64,000 nt of DNA from contig CAVTZH010000003.1 in the NCBI GenBank assembly GCA_963739175.1, positions 113,416 to 177,415 on the forward strand. Direction: 5' to 3'. The notes below the pieces were generated by a model that was not told the DNA's origin, searched no databases, and worked only from the letters and a program-made list of their open reading frames with translations. This DNA comes from VAZQ01 sp963739175. GTDB lineage: Bacteria; Pseudomonadota; Alphaproteobacteria; Rhizobiales; Xanthobacteraceae. This document shows positions 47,386-57,265 of this stretch, piece by piece (the stretch's first letter is position 1; every line of letters begins with the position of its first letter). A program made the translations under genes and the position numbers.

Positions 47386-49917
47386 TCAGGGGCGACCTAG
47401 CGCATCGGCCGGCGTGGCCACTGGCACGTTCCAGATCTCCTGCGCGTATTCGCTGATGGCGCGGTCGGAGGAGAACCAGGCCATGTTCGCGATGTTGGTC
47501 ATGCACATGCGCGTCCAGTCGGAGGACGACTGCCAGAGCTTGTCGACGCGGCGCTGGGTGGCGGCGTAGTCGTCGAAATCGGCGCAGACCATGTAGTAGT
47601 CATGGTGCCGCAGCGCGTGCATCAGCGGTGTAAACCGCCCACCTTCGCCGGGCCAGAAGATGCCGGCGTCGATCGCGTCGATAACGCGCCCGAGCATCGG
47701 GGACGCCGCGATCGCTGCGCTGGCGTCGAGCCCCTGGCGCCGCCGTTCCTCGACCTCATGCGTTTTCAGTCCGAAGATGAAGATGTTGTCGGGCCCGACA
47801 TGCTCGCGGATTTCGACATTGGCGCCGTCGAGCGTGCCGATGGTCAGCGCGCCATTGAGCGCGAGCTTCATGTTGCCGGTGCCGGAGGCCTCCATGCCGG
47901 CGGTCGAGATCTGCTCCGACAGGTCCGCGGCGGGGATGATCGTTTCCGCCAGGCTCACATTGTAGTCGGGCAGGAACACCACCCGCAGCAGATCGCGCGT
48001 GACCGGATCGCTGTTGACCACCTTGGCGACGTCGTTGATCAACTTGATAGTTAGCTTTGCCTGTGCGTAGCTCGCCGCGGCCTTGCCGGCGAAGATTTTC
48101 ACCCGCGGCACCCAGTGCCGGGACGGTTCGTCGCGGATGGCGAGATAGATCGCGACCGTCTCCAGAATGTTGAGGAGCTGGCGCTTGTATTCGTGGATGC
48201 GTTTGATCTGCACGTCGAACAGCGCGTCGGGATTGAGGCGGATGCCCATGCGGTCGCCGACCAGGCGGGCGAGCGCCACTTTATTCGCGCGCTTGGCGGC
48301 CGCGATGCGTTCCTGAACGGCGGCATCGTCGGCCATCCCGGCGAGCCGCGCCATCAAAGAGGGATCGTCCGTCACCGCATCGCCGCAGACGTCGCGTAGC
48401 ACCTTCGTCAGCGCCGGATTGGCCTGCAACAGCCAGCGACGGAAGGTGACCCCGTTGGTCTTGTTGACGATGCGATCGGGATAGAGCGCGTGCAGATCCC
48501 GGAACACGGTCTCGCGCATCAGGCCGGTGTGGAGCGCGGAGACGCCATTCACCCGGTGCGAGCCGATGAAGGCGAGGTGGCCCATGCGCAGCTTGCGGTC
48601 GCCGTGCTCGTCGATCAGCGAAATGGCTGCAAGACGATCCGAGAAGCCCTCTGGATCCTTGTGTTTCGCGGCTTCGATGTGCTCGGCATTGATCCGGTAG
48701 ATGATCTGCAGATGCCGCGGCAGTACCCGCTCGAACAGGTGCACCGGCCAGGTTTCGAGCGCCTCCGGCAGCAGGGTGTGGTTGGTGTAGGAGAACGTGC
48801 CGACCGTGATCTTCCAGGCGTCGCTCCACGGCAAGCCGTGCACGTCGACCAGCAATCGCATCAGCTCGGCGATCGCGATGCTCGGATGCGTGTCGTTGAG
48901 CTGGATCGCCGCCCGCTGCGGCAGGAAATGCAGATCGCCGTCAGTGCGCAGATGTCGCGCGACCAGGTCCTGCAGCGAGGCGGAGACGAACAGATATTCC
49001 TGGCGCAGGCGCAGTTCACGGCCGGCGGCGGTCTCGTCGCTGGGATAGAGCACCTTCGAGATCGCCTCCGCGCGCGCCTGCTCGACCAGCGCGCCGATAT
49101 GGTCGCCGCGGTTGAAGGCGTCGAGCCGCACAGGGTCTACTGCGCGCGCGGTCCATAGCCGCAACGGATTCACGTTGCGGCCGCGCCACCCGACGACTGG
49201 CGTGTCGTAGGCGACAGCCTCGATGGTCTCGTCGGGCAGCCATATGTGTCGCGGCGCGCGCCCGGGATCGTGGATCGTTTCGACTCGGCCGCCGAAATGG
49301 ATGTCGTAGATGACTTCGGGCCGCGCGAACTCCCACGGGTTGCCGAACGACAGCCAGTCCTCGGGATACTCCTGCTGCCAGCCGTCCTTGATCACCTGGC
49401 GGAACAGCCCGTGGTCGTAGCGGATGCCGTAGCCATAAGCGGGTATGCCGAGGCTCGCCATGCTTTCCATGAAGCAGGCGGCGAGGCGGCCGAGACCGCC
49501 ATTGCCGAGCGCCGCGTCGGGCTCGGCCGAGCGCAGGCGATTGGGATCGACGCCAAGGTCGCCAAGCGCGGCACGCGCAACGTCGGTGAGGCCGAGATTG
49601 CAGAGCACGTCGGAAAGCAGGCGGCCGATCAAGAACTCGAGCGAGAGATAGTAGACGCGCTTGCGTCCTTGCGCGTTGCTCGCGCGTTCGGCCGAGAGCC
49701 AGCGATGGATGATACGGTCGCGGATGGCGTGCGCGGTCGCCACGAACCAGTCGCGGTCGGTGGCAGAGGCGGGATCCTTGCCGACCGCCAGCGCCAGCTT
49801 GGCGAGTACGGCACTCTTGAATTCGGCGAGTTCCTCCTCGGCCGGAGCAGCTTGCGAAAGGTCTTCGGATGTGAGTTCGCGAGCAGGACTCGGTTTTGCC
49901 ATGACTCGAACGCTCAT
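47386..49917 (-). CDS. glgP: Glycogen phosphorylase GlgP
   Basis: An 843-residue GT35 phosphorylase that releases glucose-1-phosphate from glycogen. The pyridoxal phosphate lysine lies in EASGTGNMKLALNGALTIGT. Other blocks are ALGNGGLGRLAACFMESMAS, AIQLNDTHPSIAIAELMRLL and IHEYKRQLLNILETVAIY. Full length, intact frame, and the last member (upstream end) of the glycogen block. The gap to glgC is 146 bp, so it may have its own promoter or be co-transcribed with glgC-glgA. Confidence 0.95.
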   Translation of the reverse strand: MSVRVMAKPSPARELTSEDLSQAAPAEEELAEFKSAVLAKLALAVGKDPASATDRDWFVATAHAIRDRIIHRWLSAERASNAQGRKRVYYLSLEFLIGRLLSDVLCNLGLTDVARAALGDLGVDPNRLRSAEPDAALGNGGLGRLAACFMESMASLGIPAYGYGIRYDHGLFRQVIKDGWQQEYPEDWLSFGNPWEFARPEVIYDIHFGGRVETIHDPGRAPRHIWLPDETIEAVAYDTPVVGWRGRNVNPLRLWTARAVDPVRLDAFNRGDHIGALVEQARAEAISKVLYPSDETAAGRELRLRQEYLFVSASLQDLVARHLRTDGDLHFLPQRAAIQLNDTHPSIAIAELMRLLVDVHGLPWSDAWKITVGTFSYTNHTLLPEALETWPVHLFERVLPRHLQIIYRINAEHIEAAKHKDPEGFSDRLAAISLIDEHGDRKLRMGHLAFIGSHRVNGVSALHTGLMRETVFRDLHALYPDRIVNKTNGVTFRRWLLQANPALTKVLRDVCGDAVTDDPSLMARLAGMADDAAVQERIAAAKRANKVALARLVGDRMGIRLNPDALFDVQIKRIHEYKRQLLNILETVAIYLAIRDEPSRHWVPRVKIFAGKAAASYAQAKLTIKLINDVAKVVNSDPVTRDLLRVVFLPDYNVSLAETIIPAADLSEQISTAGMEASGTGNMKLALNGALTIGTLDGANVEIREHVGPDNIFIFGLKTHEVEERRRQGLDASAAIAASPMLGRVIDAIDAGIFWPGEGGRFTPLMHALRHHDYYMVCADFDDYAATQRRVDKLWQSSSDWTRMCMTNIANMAWFSSDRAISEYAQEIWNVPVATPADALGRP

Positions 49918-50137
49918 ACCCTCTCTTTTGCCTAGACGCCGGTTCGCGCCACGCGAAAGGCGGCTCCGATAGCCCGACTATTGCAAAACATATGCCGGGG
50001 AGCGTGTTTATCGGCGCCGTGCCCGACGGTGGGCGGCCGCGATACGGAAGCTCGAACGGAGAACCAAATCGCCCAACTGAGCGGGCAACTGTTCAACCTG
50101 TACTGTGGAGCAATCGAGAAAAGCGTCGGCTTTTCAG

Positions 50138-50211
50138 TGGCTGGGGAACTAGGATTCGAACCTAGATTAACGGAGTCAGAGTCCGCTGTTCTACCGTTGA
50201 ACTATTCCCCA
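50138..50211 (-). tRNA. tRNA-Gln(CTG)
   Basis: The reverse strand folds as a tRNA: acceptor stem TGGGGAA pairing with TTCCCCA, anticodon stem GCGGA/TCCGT around the loop CTCTGAC (anticodon CTG, codon CAG), and a T-arm with GGTTCGAATCC. The 3' CCA is encoded. It lies in a 220-bp upstream neighbourhood of glgP and on the same strand. A sense-strand protein frame through it is a translation artefact. Confidence 0.95.
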
Positions 50212-50491
50212 ACACGTTTTTGGCCCAAAAGCCTTTAGGTCCAAGCGCTTGGACGAGGTGCTTGTAGCCTTAGCTGCGCCCGCCCTTCAACTTAATTTTC
50301 GGCCTCCCCGCAATGGCTTGGAAACCGGTCGGTTCCCATATAACGGGCTCACTGTTGCTTCGCTACCCTGCCGATGCCGTTCGGCAAGTCGGGCTGTTTG
50401 GAAGGCGTTCTCCTCACGCGAATTTGGTGGAGGCGTCCGGAACGGCATGGGAGCGGGGATGTTGCTCGTTCACATCGATAAGGAGCGAAAA

Positions 50492-50794
50492 ATGCGTCGC
50501 ATCGTTCTTGCAGGTCTCGCCCTGGTGGCGGCAGCCACCGTGTTCGACGTTCCGACTGCAGACGCCCAGTTCAGCAGCCCGCGCAATCCGTGGTGCATCC
50601 GCGACGGCGTGAGCGGTCCGGGCACCTGGGATTGCACCTACCACAACCGGGCGCAGTGCGAGGCCAGCCAGCTCGGCAACGGCGGCTTCTGCACCACGAA
50701 CCCGAACTACCAGGGTGGGCGCCAGTCGACCAACCCGCGCCGGGACAATCCCCGGGACGGGGGCACCTGGGGCTGGGGCGGCGGCCGCTGGTAG
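50492..50794 (+). CDS. DUF3551-type small exported protein
   Basis: A 100-residue protein with a signal peptide (MRRIVLAGLALVAAATVFDV, cleavage near ADAQ) and a mature part with four Cys (PWCIRDGVSG, DCTYHNRAQCEASQL and GGFCTTN). This spacing is typical of the DUF3551 family, common in Bradyrhizobium relatives. The function is unknown. A strong AAGGAGCGAAAA before the ATG fixes the start. The protein is Gly/Asn/Arg-rich at the C-terminus. Confidence 0.75.
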   Translation: MRRIVLAGLALVAAATVFDVPTADAQFSSPRNPWCIRDGVSGPGTWDCTYHNRAQCEASQLGNGGFCTTNPNYQGGRQSTNPRRDNPRDGGTWGWGGGRW

Positions 50795-51140
50795 CCGCTC
50801 GCGCCTGCGACCTCTGCTGTTGACGAGGGCGCGCGTTCCGCAAAGGGACGGCTGCGAAACGCGTTTGCGCGCGCCTTCGAGCCGCATTGCACCATCAAGA
50901 GTCAGGCATTTTGCGACGGCGCGATGACAAACGCCGCGCTGACAGGACACCTGAGTATCGATTGTTTCGTATCGCTGGTCGGCGCGCCGGCAAATAGGAT
51001 TGCCATCACTACCATCTTACTGTTGACATACGCCATTACCGCCGCAAGGCATTGTAGTGCAGAATTCAACGGTTTGGCCCCCGTTATGGATGAGAAACTT
51101 AAGAGCAAAGTAACGCGGGTGGGACTAAAGCGCGCACCAG
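50795..51140. other. Intergenic region without a gene
   Basis: These 346 bases between the DUF3551 gene and the small hypothetical gene show no convincing coding frame, tRNA or repeat. A TTGACA at 51023-51028 could be a -35 box, but the 17-bp spacer ends in AAGGCA, a poor -10, so I do not call a promoter. Confidence 0.5.
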
Positions 51141-51380
51141 ATGGCTGAAGCCCAATTCGATGCTGAGCGACGCGACGACATGGCGTCGAAGGACCTGGAG
51201 CTCGTCGTGCGCGCGCTCCTGGAGGCTTTCGCCGTCGTCGACGATCATGATCCCGATCGCAATCCGGCGCGCTGCATGCGGCAGCTGCGGCGCCTGCTCG
51301 ACAACATCAGCGTGCGCGCGGCGACGCGGCGGCTGGCGGCCGAGCTGCCACTCCCGCCCGACCCTCGGGACCCGAGCTAG
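51141..51380 (+). CDS. Small hypothetical protein
   Basis: A 79-residue acidic helical protein (AEAQFDAERRDDMASKDLEL, then RCMRQLRRLLDNISVRAATR). I do not recognise it. It has no signal peptide and no clear ribosome site, although GGGACTAAAGCG lies upstream. It ends 72 bp before the MFS gene stop. Codon use is like its neighbours. Could be spurious. Confidence 0.4.
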   Translation: MAEAQFDAERRDDMASKDLELVVRALLEAFAVVDDHDPDRNPARCMRQLRRLLDNISVRAATRRLAAELPLPPDPRDPS

Positions 51381-51452
51381 TGGTCCGATTTTAACATTCG
51401 CATCCCGTTTCAGCCGGTGATGTCAAATCCACTCCACTAGCGCGCGGCGCGC

Positions 51453-52676
51453 TCAGCTCGCGGGCTTGCGCGTGGTCGAGTAGGTCACCGTCGCGATCGA
51501 GAGCAGCGCACAGAACGCCATGAAGAAGAAGATCTCGCGCGGATAGCCGCGGTCGAGCATCTGCCCGAAGATGATCGGCGACACGATGCCGGCCAGATGG
51601 AAGCCGGTGGTCACGAAGCCGAACACCCGGCCATAGGCGCTGCGCGGCGCTGCCGCCCGCACGATCATGTCGCGCGACGGCATGGTCAGGCCATTGAAGA
51701 AGCCGACGCTCGACATCAATAGGATCAGCGCCAGCGCCGGGAAGTCGATCATCCCGACCAGCACGCAGACGGTGGCGGTGCTTATCAGGCCGATCGCCGT
51801 GACCAATCCGTAGCGCGAGGTGAAGCCGGTGAGCTGGCCGCCGACCAGCACGCCGACCGCGCTCATTGCCAGCAGCCCGGTGAGCGCGGTGTTGGCGACC
51901 GTCGCCGGCGTTCCGTGCAGCGCGCCAAGCGTCGCCACGAGATAATTGTAGAGCCCGCCGCCCGACATCGAGAGCAGGATGAAGAACACGAGATTGGCGA
52001 GGATCGGCGCCGAGAGCAGGAGCTTCCATCCGTCAGCCGGTGTGTCGGTCGGCTCTTCGATTTTCTTGGCGGGCTTCGCCACCTCCGGCGGCTCCTGCGT
52101 CAGGAACACGACGAGCGCGGCCACGACGCCAAGCGCGGCGGCGCACAGGAACGCGCCGCGCCAGCCCACGACGGCGTAGAGATAGACCAGTGTCGCCGGC
52201 GCGGCTGCATTGCCGAGCATGCCCGCGAAGGTGTGGTACGAGAACACGCGTCCGGTGCGCTCGACCGGAACGTGCCGTCCGAGCAGCGCATAGTCGGCCG
52301 GGTGATAGACGGTGTTGCCGAGGCCCAGCACCGCGAACATCGCGAGGAACACCCAGAACGAGTTCACCAGACCCGCGACGGCCAAAGCGCCGGCTCCGAC
52401 CAGGAGGCCCGCGACCAGCATCAAGCGCGCGTTCCAGCGGTCGACCAGGAACCCGACCGGCGTCTGCCCGACGGTCGAGACGATGTTGAACAACGTGAGC
52501 GCAAGGCCGAGCTCGGTGTAGGTCACGCCGAAGTCATCCTTGATGAAGATGAACAGCGGCGCGAGCAGCAGCATGAAGTAGTGGCTGACGAAATGCGCGA
52601 AGCAGACGCTATAGACAAAGCGCGTTTCCGCGGCGCGTGGCGCGGCGGGCAGGGGCAGTTCGGCAACCTGGGTCAT
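51453..52676 (-). CDS. MFS transporter, 12 membrane helices
   Basis: A 407-residue major facilitator. The N-terminal half has a cytoplasmic loop GFLVDRWNARLMLVAGLLVG and an ordered set of helices; the C-terminal half repeats the pattern (LMSSVGFFNGLTMPSRDMIV and VFGFVTTGFHLAGIVSPI). The substrate is unknown. It is separated from the CoxL-like gene by a large palindromic repeat and both are on the minus strand. The ATG at 52676 gives MTQVAELPLPAAP; the longer upstream frame runs into the repeat and was not used. Confidence 0.85.
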   Translation of the reverse strand: MTQVAELPLPAAPRAAETRFVYSVCFAHFVSHYFMLLLAPLFIFIKDDFGVTYTELGLALTLFNIVSTVGQTPVGFLVDRWNARLMLVAGLLVGAGALAVAGLVNSFWVFLAMFAVLGLGNTVYHPADYALLGRHVPVERTGRVFSYHTFAGMLGNAAAPATLVYLYAVVGWRGAFLCAAALGVVAALVVFLTQEPPEVAKPAKKIEEPTDTPADGWKLLLSAPILANLVFFILLSMSGGGLYNYLVATLGALHGTPATVANTALTGLLAMSAVGVLVGGQLTGFTSRYGLVTAIGLISTATVCVLVGMIDFPALALILLMSSVGFFNGLTMPSRDMIVRAAAPRSAYGRVFGFVTTGFHLAGIVSPIIFGQMLDRGYPREIFFFMAFCALLSIATVTYSTTRKPAS

Positions 52677-52703
52677 TTTTCTTCGTCTCTTCTGTTCTTC
52701 TTC

Positions 52704-52832
52704 GTAGGGTGGGCAAAGGCGCGTCTTCGCGCCGTGCCCACCAAGGTCTTGCATCACCAGGCGGCCGATGGTGGGCACGCCATAGCGCGTCGAAGACGCG
52801 CGTGAACGCACTTATGGCTTTGCCCACCCTAC
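52704..52832. repeat. 129-bp palindromic intergenic repeat (GTAGGGTGGGCAAAG ends)
   Basis: Perfect 15-bp terminal inverted repeats, GTAGGGTGGGCAAAG and CTTTGCCCACCCTAC, enclose further arms such as GCGCGTCTTCG/CGAAGACGCGC and CGTGCCCACC/GGTGGGCACG. The whole can form a long imperfect stem. This sequence class is abundant in Bradyrhizobium-type genomes. It lies just upstream of the MFS start (52676) and downstream of the CoxL-like stop (52848), both on the minus strand. Confidence 0.8.
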
Positions 52833-52847
52833 AATTCGAACATCACC

Positions 52848-55194
52848 TCACGATGGCCGCGTCGCGCCCGCCGCCTGGATCGCCTGCCAGACCCGATAGG
52901 GCGTCGCCGGCATGTCGATGTGGCGGATGCCGTACTCGGACAGTGCATCCGCGACCGCGTTCATGATCGAGGTGAGCGAGCCGGCGCAGCCGGCTTCGCC
53001 GCAGCCCTTCACGCCGAGCGGATTGGTCTTGGCCGGCACCGGATGGCTCGCCACGTCGAACATCGGCGCGTCGACCGCGCGCGGCAACGCGTAGTCCATG
53101 TAGGAGCCGGTGAGCAGCTGGCCCTCGCTGTCGTAGACCGTGCATTCCATCAGCGCCTGGCCGATGCCTTGCACCACGCCGCCGTGCAACTGGCCCTCGA
53201 CGATCAGTGGATTGACCACGGTGCCGAAGTCATTGACGGCGGAGTATTTGACGACCTCGATCACGCCGGTCTCGGGATCGATCTCGACCTCGCAGACGTG
53301 GCAGCCATTGGGATAGGCGGAGGCGCTCGGACCGTCGCTCACATGGTTCACGTCGAGCGAGGTCGGCACGCCGTCGGGAAGATTGATGCCGGAGCGGAGC
53401 TTGGCGGCCAGCTCCATGATGCCGATCGCCCGGTCGGTGCCGGCGATGACAAAGCGCCCGTTCTTGAACTCGATGTCGCCGGCGGATGCCTCCAGCACGT
53501 GCGAGGCGATCAGCTTGCCCTGGTCGATCACCTTGGCGGAGGCCTCGAGCAACGCCGTGCCGGTGTGCATCAGTGACTTCGAGCCGCCGGAGCCGCCGCC
53601 GGTGGAAAGCCGGTCGCTGTCGGTCTGCATCAGGTGGATCTTGTCGAAGGGGACGCCTAGCTTCTCGTGCAGCACCTGCGCGAACGGCGTGGCATGGCCC
53701 ATGCCGAAATCGAGCGTGCCGGTCAGGATCGTCACGCCGCCGTCGGCCTCGAACACGATGCCGCCGAGCTCCTTGGACGGCGGCGCGGTGACCTCGAGAT
53801 AGCTGCCGATGCCAAGCCCGCGCAGCTTGCCGCGCCGGCGACTCTCGCGCTTGCGCTGGCGGAAGCCTTTGGTGTCGGCCGCGTCGATCGCCTTCTTCAT
53901 CACCGCCGGGAATTCGCCGCTGTCGTAGCTGCCGTTCATCACCGCCTTGAACGGAATTTCGCGCGGACGGATATGGTTGCGGCGGCGCAGCTCCAGCCGG
54001 TCGATCTCCATCTCGGCCGCGGCGGTGTCGATCAGCCGCTCCATGTAGTAGTTGCCTTCCGGCCGTCCGGCGCCGCGATAGGCCGACACATGCGTCGAGT
54101 TGGTGAAGACGCATTTGGTCGACACCTCGATCAGCGGCGTGCGGTAGACGCTCTGCACGTTCTTGACCGCGTTCTGGGTCGAGGGCATCGGCCCGACATT
54201 GGCGAGGAAGCCGCCCATGTTGCCGACGATCGTCAGCCGCACCGCAAGGAAGTGGCCTTCGGCATCGAGCGCAAGCTCGGCGTTGACGCGATGGTCGCGG
54301 CCGTGGCTGTCGGAGACGAAGCTGCCGGAGCGCTCGTCGGTCCACTTGACCGGACGGCCGAGCGCACGCGCGGCATGCAGCACGCAGACATATTCGGGGT
54401 AGGGGGCGGCCTTCATGCCGAACGAGCCACCGACATTGCCGCTGACGACGCGCACCTGCTTGGGCTCGACATTCATCAGCGCGGCAATGTTGCCTTTCAT
54501 GCCGACCACGCCCTGCGAGCAGCTGTGCAGCGTGAAGCGTCCGTCTTTGAATTCGCCGACCGCCGCGCGCGGCTCCATCGCGTTCACCACCACGCGGTTG
54601 TTCACGATCTTGAGGCGCGTGACATGGGCGGCCTTGGCGAAGGCGGCGTTCACCGCCTCCGTATCGCCGTGGTGATAGTCGAGCGCGACGTTGCCGGGGA
54701 CGTCGTCATAGAGCTGCGGCGCATTCGGCTTGCGCGGCCTGTTCCGGATCGGTGACCGCCGGCAGCGGCTCGATGTCGATCTCGACCGCTTCGGCGGCGT
54801 CCTTCGCCTGGTTGACCGTCTCGGCCACCACGAAGGCGACCGGGTCGCCCACGAAGCGCACCCGGTCGGTCGCGAGCGCGTGGCGCGGCGGCTTCTTCAT
54901 CTCCGAGCCGTCGCGGTTCTTGAACGGCACGATGCATTTGAGTGTGCCGTAGCCGGCGGCGGCGAGATCGGCGCCGGTGTAAACCCCGAGCACGCCTTTC
55001 ATCTTGCGGGCGGCTTCGGTGTCGATCTTCTTGATGATCCCGTGGGCGTGGCGGCTGCGCACGATCACCGCATAGGCCTGGCCTTGGACGCTGACGTCGT
55101 CGGTGAAGCGGCCTTCGCCGCGCACCAGGACCGGGTCCTCGCTGCGCGGGACCGGCTGGCCGATGGCGTATTTGGTGTCGTATTCCATGGTCAT
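52848..55194 (-). CDS. CoxL-like molybdenum hydroxylase large subunit (apparent frameshift)
   Basis: About 781 residues after repair, a xanthine dehydrogenase/CO dehydrogenase-family Mo-binding subunit without a signal peptide. The N-terminal part has GQPVPRSEDPVLVRGEGRFT; the Mo cofactor blocks include SGNVGGSFGMKAAPYPEYVC, STHVSAYRGAGRPEGNYYME and GVKGCGEAGCAGSLTSIM, whose Glu is the expected base. AYRGAGR, rather than the AYRCSFR of true CO dehydrogenase, argues against CO oxidation. One +1 shift near 54722 separates the halves; removing it gives 782 codons. No medium (FAD) or small (2Fe-2S) subunit gene lies beside it. Confidence 0.83.
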
Positions 55195-55421
55195 CGGACG
55201 TCCTCGACCGGCAAAGCGCACATGAACGGCGGGGAGAAAAGGGTTTGCGAGTTCCGCCCTCAAATAGAGGACAAAGCCCGCGCTCACAAGGACTTACGGC
55301 CTAGCTATGCAGCTTTAGTACATCTGTTGCGCGAGGGCGGTCGGCTGTTACACTCGATCGATTTTGGCTTTGAACACAAGCCGCCACATCGAGCGGAGCT
55401 CTGGGCGGCAGGAAGGCTTTG

Positions 55422-56552
55422 ATGGGTGACGAGGTCCGGGGAACCGGGGGCCTCGACTCCACGCATGACCGGAAACCGCCGCGGCGGTCTCCGTGGGGTC
55501 GGCGGGCACCTTATGGCTCTGGGTATCGCGACGGTCCTCCCGGCGGGGGCCGGGCGACCTATGCCGCGCTCGATCTCGGCACCAACAATTGCCGGCTCCT
55601 GGTCGCGCGCCCGACCGGCGATTCGTTCCGGGTCATCGACGCGTTCTCCCGCATCATCCGCCTGGGCGAGGGCATCTCGGCGTCCGGCCGCATCAGCGAC
55701 GCCGCGATCGCGCGGGCGGTCGAGGCGCTGGCGATCTGCCGCGACAAGATGACGAACCGCGGCGTCACCCGCGCACGGCTGATCGCCACCGAAGCCTGCC
55801 GCGCCGCGGTGAACGGCGGCGAATTCCAGGCTCGCGTCACCGAGGAGGTCGGGCTCGATCTCGAGATCATCGACCGCGAGACCGAGGCCGAGCTCGCCGC
55901 CACCGGCTGCACGCCGCTGCTCGACCCCGACGCCGAAGGCGCGATCCTGTTCGACATCGGCGGCGGTTCTTCGGAACTGGTGCGGCTCGGCCGCTCGGCG
56001 CCGTGCCGGCGCGGCCCGCCGCTGCCGGAGATCAAGGCCTGGGCGTCGATGCCGGTGGGCGTGGTGACGCTCGCCGAACGCCACGGCGGGCATGACGTCA
56101 CGCGCGAGGTCTACGAAGCGATGGTGCAGGAAGTCGCCGGGTACCTGGCGCCGTTTATTGCCGGAAACGACTTCCCGGCGGTCGACCGCATGCATCTCCT
56201 CGGCACCTCGGGCACGGTCACGACCATCGCCGGCGTGCATCTCGAATTGAAGCGCTACGACCGCCGCCGTGTCGACGGCTGCTGGATGACCGATGATCAG
56301 GCGACGGAGGTGGTCGAGCGGCTGATCGACATGAGCTACGAGGAGCGCGTCGCCAATCCCTGCATCGGTTCCGAGCGCGCCGACCTGGTGCTCGCCGGCT
56401 GCGCCATCCTCGAAGCGATCCGGCGCGAATTCCCGTGCCGCCGCGTGCGCGTCGCCGACCGCGGCCTGCGCGAGGGCATGCTGGTGCAGATGATGCGCGC
56501 CGACGGGGTGTGGGGCTATTCCTCCGGCGCTAGCGGAGCGCACGCGCCGTGA
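55422..56552 (+). CDS. ppx: Exopolyphosphatase/GppA-family phosphatase
   Basis: A 376-residue ASKHA-fold phosphatase. Motifs are YAALDLGTNNCRLLVARPTG at the phosphate-1 loop, EIIDRETEAELAATGC, ILFDIGGGSSELVRLG (phosphate-2) and HLLGTSGTVTTIAGVHLEL. The start at 55422 follows AGGAAGG. It hydrolyses polyphosphate or the alarmone pppGpp. The last bases overlap the GTG start of rlmE (GTGA), a pairing that suggests coupled translation. The N-terminal 45 residues are an extra low-complexity extension. Confidence 0.87.
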   Translation: MGDEVRGTGGLDSTHDRKPPRRSPWGRRAPYGSGYRDGPPGGGRATYAALDLGTNNCRLLVARPTGDSFRVIDAFSRIIRLGEGISASGRISDAAIARAVEALAICRDKMTNRGVTRARLIATEACRAAVNGGEFQARVTEEVGLDLEIIDRETEAELAATGCTPLLDPDAEGAILFDIGGGSSELVRLGRSAPCRRGPPLPEIKAWASMPVGVVTLAERHGGHDVTREVYEAMVQEVAGYLAPFIAGNDFPAVDRMHLLGTSGTVTTIAGVHLELKRYDRRRVDGCWMTDDQATEVVERLIDMSYEERVANPCIGSERADLVLAGCAILEAIRREFPCRRVRVADRGLREGMLVQMMRADGVWGYSSGASGAHAP

Positions 56553-57265
56553 CGACGCCCGGCCGCCGCGATTTGAAGACCCGGGTGAAAACCGGGAAGA
56601 ACCGCTCGCTGTCGTCGAAGCTCTGGCTCGAGCGCCAGCTCAACGATCCCTATGTGGCGGATGCCAAGCGCGAAGGTTACCGCTCGCGCGCCGCCTACAA
56701 GCTGATCGAGATCGACGGCAAGCAGCGCCTGTTCAAGCCCGGCATGCGTGTCGTCGATCTCGGCGCCGCGCCCGGCGGCTGGAGCCAGGTCGCAGCCAAG
56801 CGGGTCGGCGCCGGCGGGGGAAGTGGTCGCGTGGCGGCGATCGACCTGCTCGAGATGCCGGCAATCCCCGGCGTCGATTTCGTGCAGCTCGATTTTCTCG
56901 ACAGCGCTGCGCCCGAGAAACTCAAGGCGATGCTTGGTGGCCCGGCCGACGTCGTGCTCTCCGACATGGCGGCGAATGCGACCGGCCATCGCAAGACCGA
57001 TCATCTGCGCATCATGGGGCTGGCCGAAACGGCGGCCGATTTCGCATGCGAGGTGCTGGCGCCCGGCGGCGCGTTCCTCTGCAAGGTGCTGCAGGGCGGC
57101 ACCGAGACGGCGCTGCTGGCGAAGCTCAAGCGCGATTTCAGGAGCGTGAAGCACGTCAAGCCGGCGGCGAGCCGCGCCGACTCGGCCGAGCTCTATCTGC
57201 TCGCGACCGGATATCGGGGCGGACAGTCTGGACAGATCGATCGAACAACAACGGGACGGCAGTAA
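56549..57265 (+). CDS. rlmE: 23S rRNA (uridine-2'-O) methyltransferase RlmE (FtsJ/RrmJ)
   Basis: A 238-residue SAM-dependent methyltransferase that modifies U2552 of 23S rRNA. The SAM site is VVDLGAAPGGWSQVAAKRVG; the catalytic K-D-K-E set is visible as Lys in RAAYKLIE, Asp in LSDMAANATGHRKTDH, Lys in FLCKVLQGG and Glu in SAELYLLA. The GTG start at 56549 overlaps the ppx stop. The TAA overlaps the next ATG by one base, so the Lin0512 gene is coupled to it. Intact and normal length. Confidence 0.93.
   Translation: MTTPGRRDLKTRVKTGKNRSLSSKLWLERQLNDPYVADAKREGYRSRAAYKLIEIDGKQRLFKPGMRVVDLGAAPGGWSQVAAKRVGAGGGSGRVAAIDLLEMPAIPGVDFVQLDFLDSAAPEKLKAMLGGPADVVLSDMAANATGHRKTDHLRIMGLAETAADFACEVLAPGGAFLCKVLQGGTETALLAKLKRDFRSVKHVKPAASRADSAELYLLATGYRGGQSGQIDRTTTGRQ

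Noticed and set aside
49981..50238. A plus-strand protein frame containing GELGFEPRLTESESAVLPLN
   Set aside because: This is the translation of the opposite strand of tRNA-Gln(CTG), a known type of false protein.
51023..51060. Sigma-70 promoter with TTGACA
   Set aside because: The -35 match is perfect but there is no acceptable -10 at 16-18 bp spacing.
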